Assembly: GCA_022561385.1 (NCBI GenBank)
Contig: JADFRG010000016.1
Span: 1-56,849, forward strand
DNA from: Chloroflexota bacterium
GTDB taxonomy: Bacteria > Chloroflexota > Anaerolineae > Anaerolineales > E44-bin32
Direction of reading: 5' to 3'
DNA: 56,849 bases
Shown here one piece after another: positions 53,925-56,849 of this stretch; within the stretch, counting starts at the first letter, position 1; each line of letters begins with the position of its first letter. Below the pieces are notes generated by a model, which worked only from the letters and a program-made list of their open reading frames with translations, was not told the DNA's origin and did no database searches. The translations under genes and the position numbers were made by a program.

Positions 53925-54845
53925 GTGAATTTCACTCCGCGCCGAAAGCTTGGATTCGCACTGGGGATGTTGTGGCTCACCATGCTGATGGCCGGCATCG
54001 CGCTTAGCATTTCACAATTAGGCCAGGGATCGATTTCACTGGTAAGCCTGGTTTGGATCGGCTTGCTCCTCCTGGCGCTGCCGGCTGTTTTGCTCGTGCT
54101 CAATCGCCTTTATGGTCTCGTGACAGCAAGATATCGGGTGGATCGGGACGGGTTTTACGTCCGGTGGGGCATGTCTTACGAACAGATTCCCCTGGACAGC
54201 ATCGTGGAAGTCAGCCCCATTCGGATAGGCGATCCAAACACAGGTGAGGCGGGCGAACCGCGGCGGCCCAGGTTTGGGTTTTGGTGGCCAGGCTGCATGG
54301 TCGGTAGGGCAAGATTCGGCAGCGGGGATAGGCTAGACTTCTTCTCGACCTCCAGCCGGATGCTGGTCGTTCGCTCAACATCCGGCCGCGCGGTCGCAGT
54401 TTCTCCATCCGACACGGAGGCGTTCCAGGGCGCAATTTTCAGCGCCGCCCGCATGGGCTCGCTGGAGGCCATTCCTGAGAGATCCGAACGGGCGGACTTC
54501 CTCGTGACGCGGGTCTGGAGCGACCGGTTGGCCCGTATCCTGATACTGACCGGGCTCATGATCCCGCTTCTGTTGCTGGGCGCATTGGTGGTGCTGTCGC
54601 CTTCGCTGCCGGAACTCGTGCCCTTCGGATTCGGGCCCACCGGAGAGCCAGCGCCGCTCGCGCCTCCAGGCAGGTTGCTGCTGCTGCCCATGATCGCAGG
54701 ATTGGTCTGGACGGCCGATTTGGTGCTCGGCGCCTGGTTCTTCGGAAACTCCACCGACCACCCCGTGGCGTACGCTCTTTGGAGTGCGGCTATCCTGGCC
54801 GGGGTGTTGTTGGCCGGAGCGACATGGCAGCTCCTGTCGGCTTGA
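53925..54845 (+). CDS. Membrane protein with bacterial PH domain
   Basis: A 306-residue protein: two N-terminal helices (about 10-32, 40-60), a PH-like domain (about 70-175, VDRDGFYVRWGMSYEQIPLD then LVVRSTSGRAVAVSPSD), and three C-terminal helices. The pattern fits the bacterial PH (bPH2) group. Function unknown. GTG start at 53925. The end overlaps the DUF92 gene by 22 bp. Confidence 0.75.
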   Translation: MNFTPRRKLGFALGMLWLTMLMAGIALSISQLGQGSISLVSLVWIGLLLLALPAVLLVLNRLYGLVTARYRVDRDGFYVRWGMSYEQIPLDSIVEVSPIRIGDPNTGEAGEPRRPRFGFWWPGCMVGRARFGSGDRLDFFSTSSRMLVVRSTSGRAVAVSPSDTEAFQGAIFSAARMGSLEAIPERSERADFLVTRVWSDRLARILILTGLMIPLLLLGALVVLSPSLPELVPFGFGPTGEPAPLAPPGRLLLLPMIAGLVWTADLVLGAWFFGNSTDHPVAYALWSAAILAGVLLAGATWQLLSA

Positions 54846-55648
54846 GGCTCGACGTGTGGACCCAACTCGCGTGGGGGCTGGTCTTGGCGGGGACGGTCGC
54901 GATTGTGGCCCGTCGGGCGGCCATGCTCACAACCGGCGGAGCGATTGCGACGGCTCTCATCGGCACGCTTACCTTCGGAGTCGGAGGTTTGGCGCCTGCT
55001 ATTCTCCTGCTTACCTTCTTCGCCTCGTCGAGCCTGCTGAGCAGGCAGAGTTCCGATCGGAAACGAGCCCTCGTTGTGCGATCCGCCAAGAGCGGGAGAC
55101 GGGACGAATGGCAGGTTCTGGCCAATGGCGCCGTGCCGGCTCTGTTGGCTGCTGGATATGGCCTCACGCATCAGGACCTGTGGCTGGTAGGAGTGGCGGG
55201 AGCGCTGGCCGCTTCGAACGCCGATACCTGGGCCACAGAAGTGGGAGTACTTGCGCGCGCTCGGCCCCGACTGATTATCAGTATGCGACGGGTCGAGGCT
55301 GGGACCTCCGGCGCAATCAGCCTACCCGGAACCCTTGCTGCGCTGGCGGGCGCGCTGCTAATAGGGATAACGGCATCGTTGTTGGCGGGAAGTAGCGCGC
55401 TGCTCTACGCGGCAAGCGTCGGGGGATTGCTGGCAAGCTTTGCGGACAGCCTCCTGGGGGCGACGGTACAGGCGCAATACGCCTGCCCGAATTGTGATCT
55501 CGTCACCGAGCGGCATCCCCGGCACACCTGCGGCACCGCCACCGTGCTCGTAAGCGGCTGGCCCGGGCTAGGCAACGACCCGGTCAATTTCGCAGCCTCG
55601 GTTGCGGGGGCGGCGCTAGCGATCTGGCTCTGGGGGGCGTTCAGCTAG
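54824..55648 (+). CDS. DUF92 membrane protein (VTE6/phytyl-phosphate kinase-like)
   Basis: A 274-residue protein with about six helices. Diagnostic: [45 protein letters not shown] and the C-terminal [17 protein letters not shown]. Plant homologues (VTE6) phosphorylate phytyl phosphate; the bacterial role is less clear, perhaps prenyl salvage. ATG at 54824 with GGAG in front. Confidence 0.85.
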   Translation: MAAPVGLRLDVWTQLAWGLVLAGTVAIVARRAAMLTTGGAIATALIGTLTFGVGGLAPAILLLTFFASSSLLSRQSSDRKRALVVRSAKSGRRDEWQVLANGAVPALLAAGYGLTHQDLWLVGVAGALAASNADTWATEVGVLARARPRLIISMRRVEAGTSGAISLPGTLAALAGALLIGITASLLAGSSALLYAASVGGLLASFADSLLGATVQAQYACPNCDLVTERHPRHTCGTATVLVSGWPGLGNDPVNFAASVAGAALAIWLWGAFS

Positions 55649-56444
55649 CGCGGCTGTTCTTGATATCTAGCGAGGCGATGAGCTGCTGTGTGAATGGATG
55701 CGAGGGCTGTTCGAAAATCTGACGGACAGGCGCCTCTTCGACCACCCGTCCCTGATACATCACACCGACCCGTTCCGCCATATTGGCGATGACCCCAAGA
55801 TTGTGGGTGATCAACAACACAGCCGTGCCCCTCTCGTCTGCCAGCCTCCGAATCAGCTCCAAAATCTGAAATTGGAGGGTCACGTCCAGCGCCGAAGTAG
55901 GCTCATCGGCCACCAATAATTTCGGCCCCGGCGCGAGCGCAATGGCGATCATCGCACGTTGGGCTTGGCCCCCCGATAACCGATGTGGATACGCTCCGGC
56001 CAGCCCCGGAAGGCCCACACGCTCCAGCCAGCCCTCCGCCTCGAGCCTGGCCTGCGCCCTCCGCAAGCCGAGATGGAGCCGCAGGACCTCCGCCACCTGA
56101 TAGCCGATGGTGAAGGTGGGATTGAGACTAACGGCCGCGTTCTGGAACACCATCCCAATCTGGCTTCCACGCACGTGGTCGAGTTCGTCCTCTGGGATCC
56201 TGAGCAGAGACCGCCCCTCAAAAATCACTTCGCCATTCAAGATCGTGCCCGGGGGTTCGATTAAATCCAGGATGGCAAGCGCCAGCGTAGTTTTCCCGCT
56301 TCCGGATTCACCGACCAGACCGTAGATTTCGCCCGCCTGCACAGATAGCCCGGCGCCGTCGAGAGCACGCACGCGCGCGCGCTTGTTTTGATACTCGACT
56401 ACTAGATCGCGAATATCCAATAAGGAGTTCACAATTTCACGCAA
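55641..56444 (-). CDS. Oligopeptide-type ABC ATPase, DppD-like
   Basis: A 267-residue nucleotide-binding protein: Walker [15 protein letters not shown], signature [15 protein letters not shown], Walker [13 protein letters not shown] and H-loop ITHNLG. It ends before the Cys-rich oligopeptide tail seen in the other ATPase of this window. The start is uncertain: TTG at 56444 or GTG at 56432, neither with a good ribosome binding site. It lies opposite a family 5 binding protein gene that starts at 56718. The last bases overlap the DUF92 stop (8 bp). Confidence 0.88.
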   Translation of the reverse strand: MREIVNSLLDIRDLVVEYQNKRARVRALDGAGLSVQAGEIYGLVGESGSGKTTLALAILDLIEPPGTILNGEVIFEGRSLLRIPEDELDHVRGSQIGMVFQNAAVSLNPTFTIGYQVAEVLRLHLGLRRAQARLEAEGWLERVGLPGLAGAYPHRLSGGQAQRAMIAIALAPGPKLLVADEPTSALDVTLQFQILELIRRLADERGTAVLLITHNLGVIANMAERVGVMYQGRVVEEAPVRQIFEQPSHPFTQQLIASLDIKNSRAS

Positions 56445-56500
56445 ATTTCAGCATGTGCTGCTCATCATATCCCGCATGGGCCGTTTCAAACACGGAGTTG

Positions 56501-56529
56501 TTGACGGTCATTCATCTACCAGATACAAT
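56501..56529 (+). promoter_or_regulatory. Promoter for the binding protein gene at the right edge
   Basis: TTGACG (56501-56506), 17 bp, TACAAT (56524-56529). The leader would be about 180 nt and contains TCCCC-AATGACT-GGGGA. Confidence 0.6.
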
Positions 56530-56717
56530 TCGGGCCCATTTGGATGCCGGCGCCCCATTCACAATCTAGTAGGAAACAAGGGTTGGACTATGGGGCTGCT
56601 CGCGTGTGAAGGATGGTCCCCAATGACTGGGGAGGGAGGTGAACGGAGAATACGGATGTTACCGATGTCACGAAGCATGACGTTTACACATACGACCGAT
56701 CATTGGAGGAGGAGATA

Positions 56718-56849
56718 ATGAAACGCCAAAAATTACTTTATGCAGTGGGCTTGCTCGTTCTGGCCTCGTTTACGCTTGCCGCATGCCAGCCAGCCGCCCC
56801 CGCCGAAGAGCTGGTCATAATCTTTGCTCAGTCAGCAGACGCGGGAACT
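56718..56849 (+). CDS. ABC transporter binding protein (partial), lipoprotein
   Basis: The first 44 codons of a gene cut by the window end. Signal peptide MKRQKLLYAVGLLVLASFTL followed by lipobox LAACQ (Cys 23), then EELVIIFAQSADAG, a beginning typical of family 5 binding proteins. GGAGGAG before the ATG. It probably works with the divergent ABC ATPase and permeases to the right. Confidence 0.75.
   Translation, partial: MKRQKLLYAVGLLVLASFTLAACQPAAPAEELVIIFAQSADAGT

Overview
This 56.8 kb window is a high-GC bacterial chromosome segment. No single marker gene here names the organism. The mix of genes recalls a Chloroflexota genome: an archaeal-like family B DNA polymerase, many Chloroflexota-style lipoproteins with Pro/Thr-rich linkers, a Ser/Thr kinase fused to a beta-propeller, and Gram-positive-type SOS boxes. 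That assignment is inference. I found no rRNA, tRNA, CRISPR array or intact insertion sequence.

Left part (1-19 kb): a frameshifted HicB antitoxin remnant, a lipoprotein/thermonuclease pair, pcm, a PEP-synthase-like protein, dnaN, a GAF sensor kinase, a free-standing EF-Tu-domain-2-like protein, an MFS transporter, a metallo-beta-lactamase-fold hydrolase, a decayed aldehyde dehydrogenase fragment, an endonuclease III-like glycosylase, icd, galE, a PcrA/UvrD helicase, a DUF711 protein and the infC-rpmI-rplT translation operon. infC appears to start at ATC and has a clear promoter and a 5' hairpin.

The most interesting region (18.9-22.7 kb, minus strand) is a compact operon. In order it holds a RecA-fold protein without a P-loop, a 90-residue helical protein, a family B DNA polymerase that has lost every exonuclease carboxylate, and probably a small membrane protein. 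A perfect 16-bp palindrome of the SOS type (GAAC-N4-GTTC) lies about 100 bp upstream. I read this as a candidate damage-inducible mutasome, analogous in logic to ImuA-ImuB-DnaE2 but built on a B-family polymerase. A second box of the same type fills the spacer of a perfect consensus promoter (TTGACA-17-TATAAT) in front of a LuxR-type regulator at 29.2-29.75 kb.

Middle part (23-36.6 kb): a kinase/propeller fusion, a haloalkane dehalogenase-like hydrolase coupled to plsC, an unrecognised 492-residue protein driven by a nearly symmetrical bidirectional promoter, a YIP1-like membrane protein, a PQQ-type sugar dehydrogenase lipoprotein, a scar of a pst phosphate operon (start of pstS joined to the end of pstB) before an intact phoU, a lipoprotein cyclophilin and a P2A Ca2+-type ATPase.

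Right part (36.6-56.8 kb): a peptide-type ABC transporter (binding protein, DppC, fused DppD-DppF, DppB) followed by a PhnD-like protein without signal peptide, a DUF427 protein, a lipoprotein, an MFS transporter, a one-chain molybdenum aldehyde oxidoreductase of the MOP type, DUF1684, a DsbA-like protein, dnaK, a double-BON protein, an ilvE-type aminotransferase with a structured leader, an intergenic cluster of nested palindromes, a PH-domain membrane protein, a DUF92 protein, an oligopeptide-type ABC ATPase and the start of another family 5 binding protein.

Several genes (pcm, the GAF kinase, the lipoprotein at 43.6 kb) have a -10-like hexamer only 6-8 bases before the ATG and no ribosome binding site, which suggests leaderless mRNAs.
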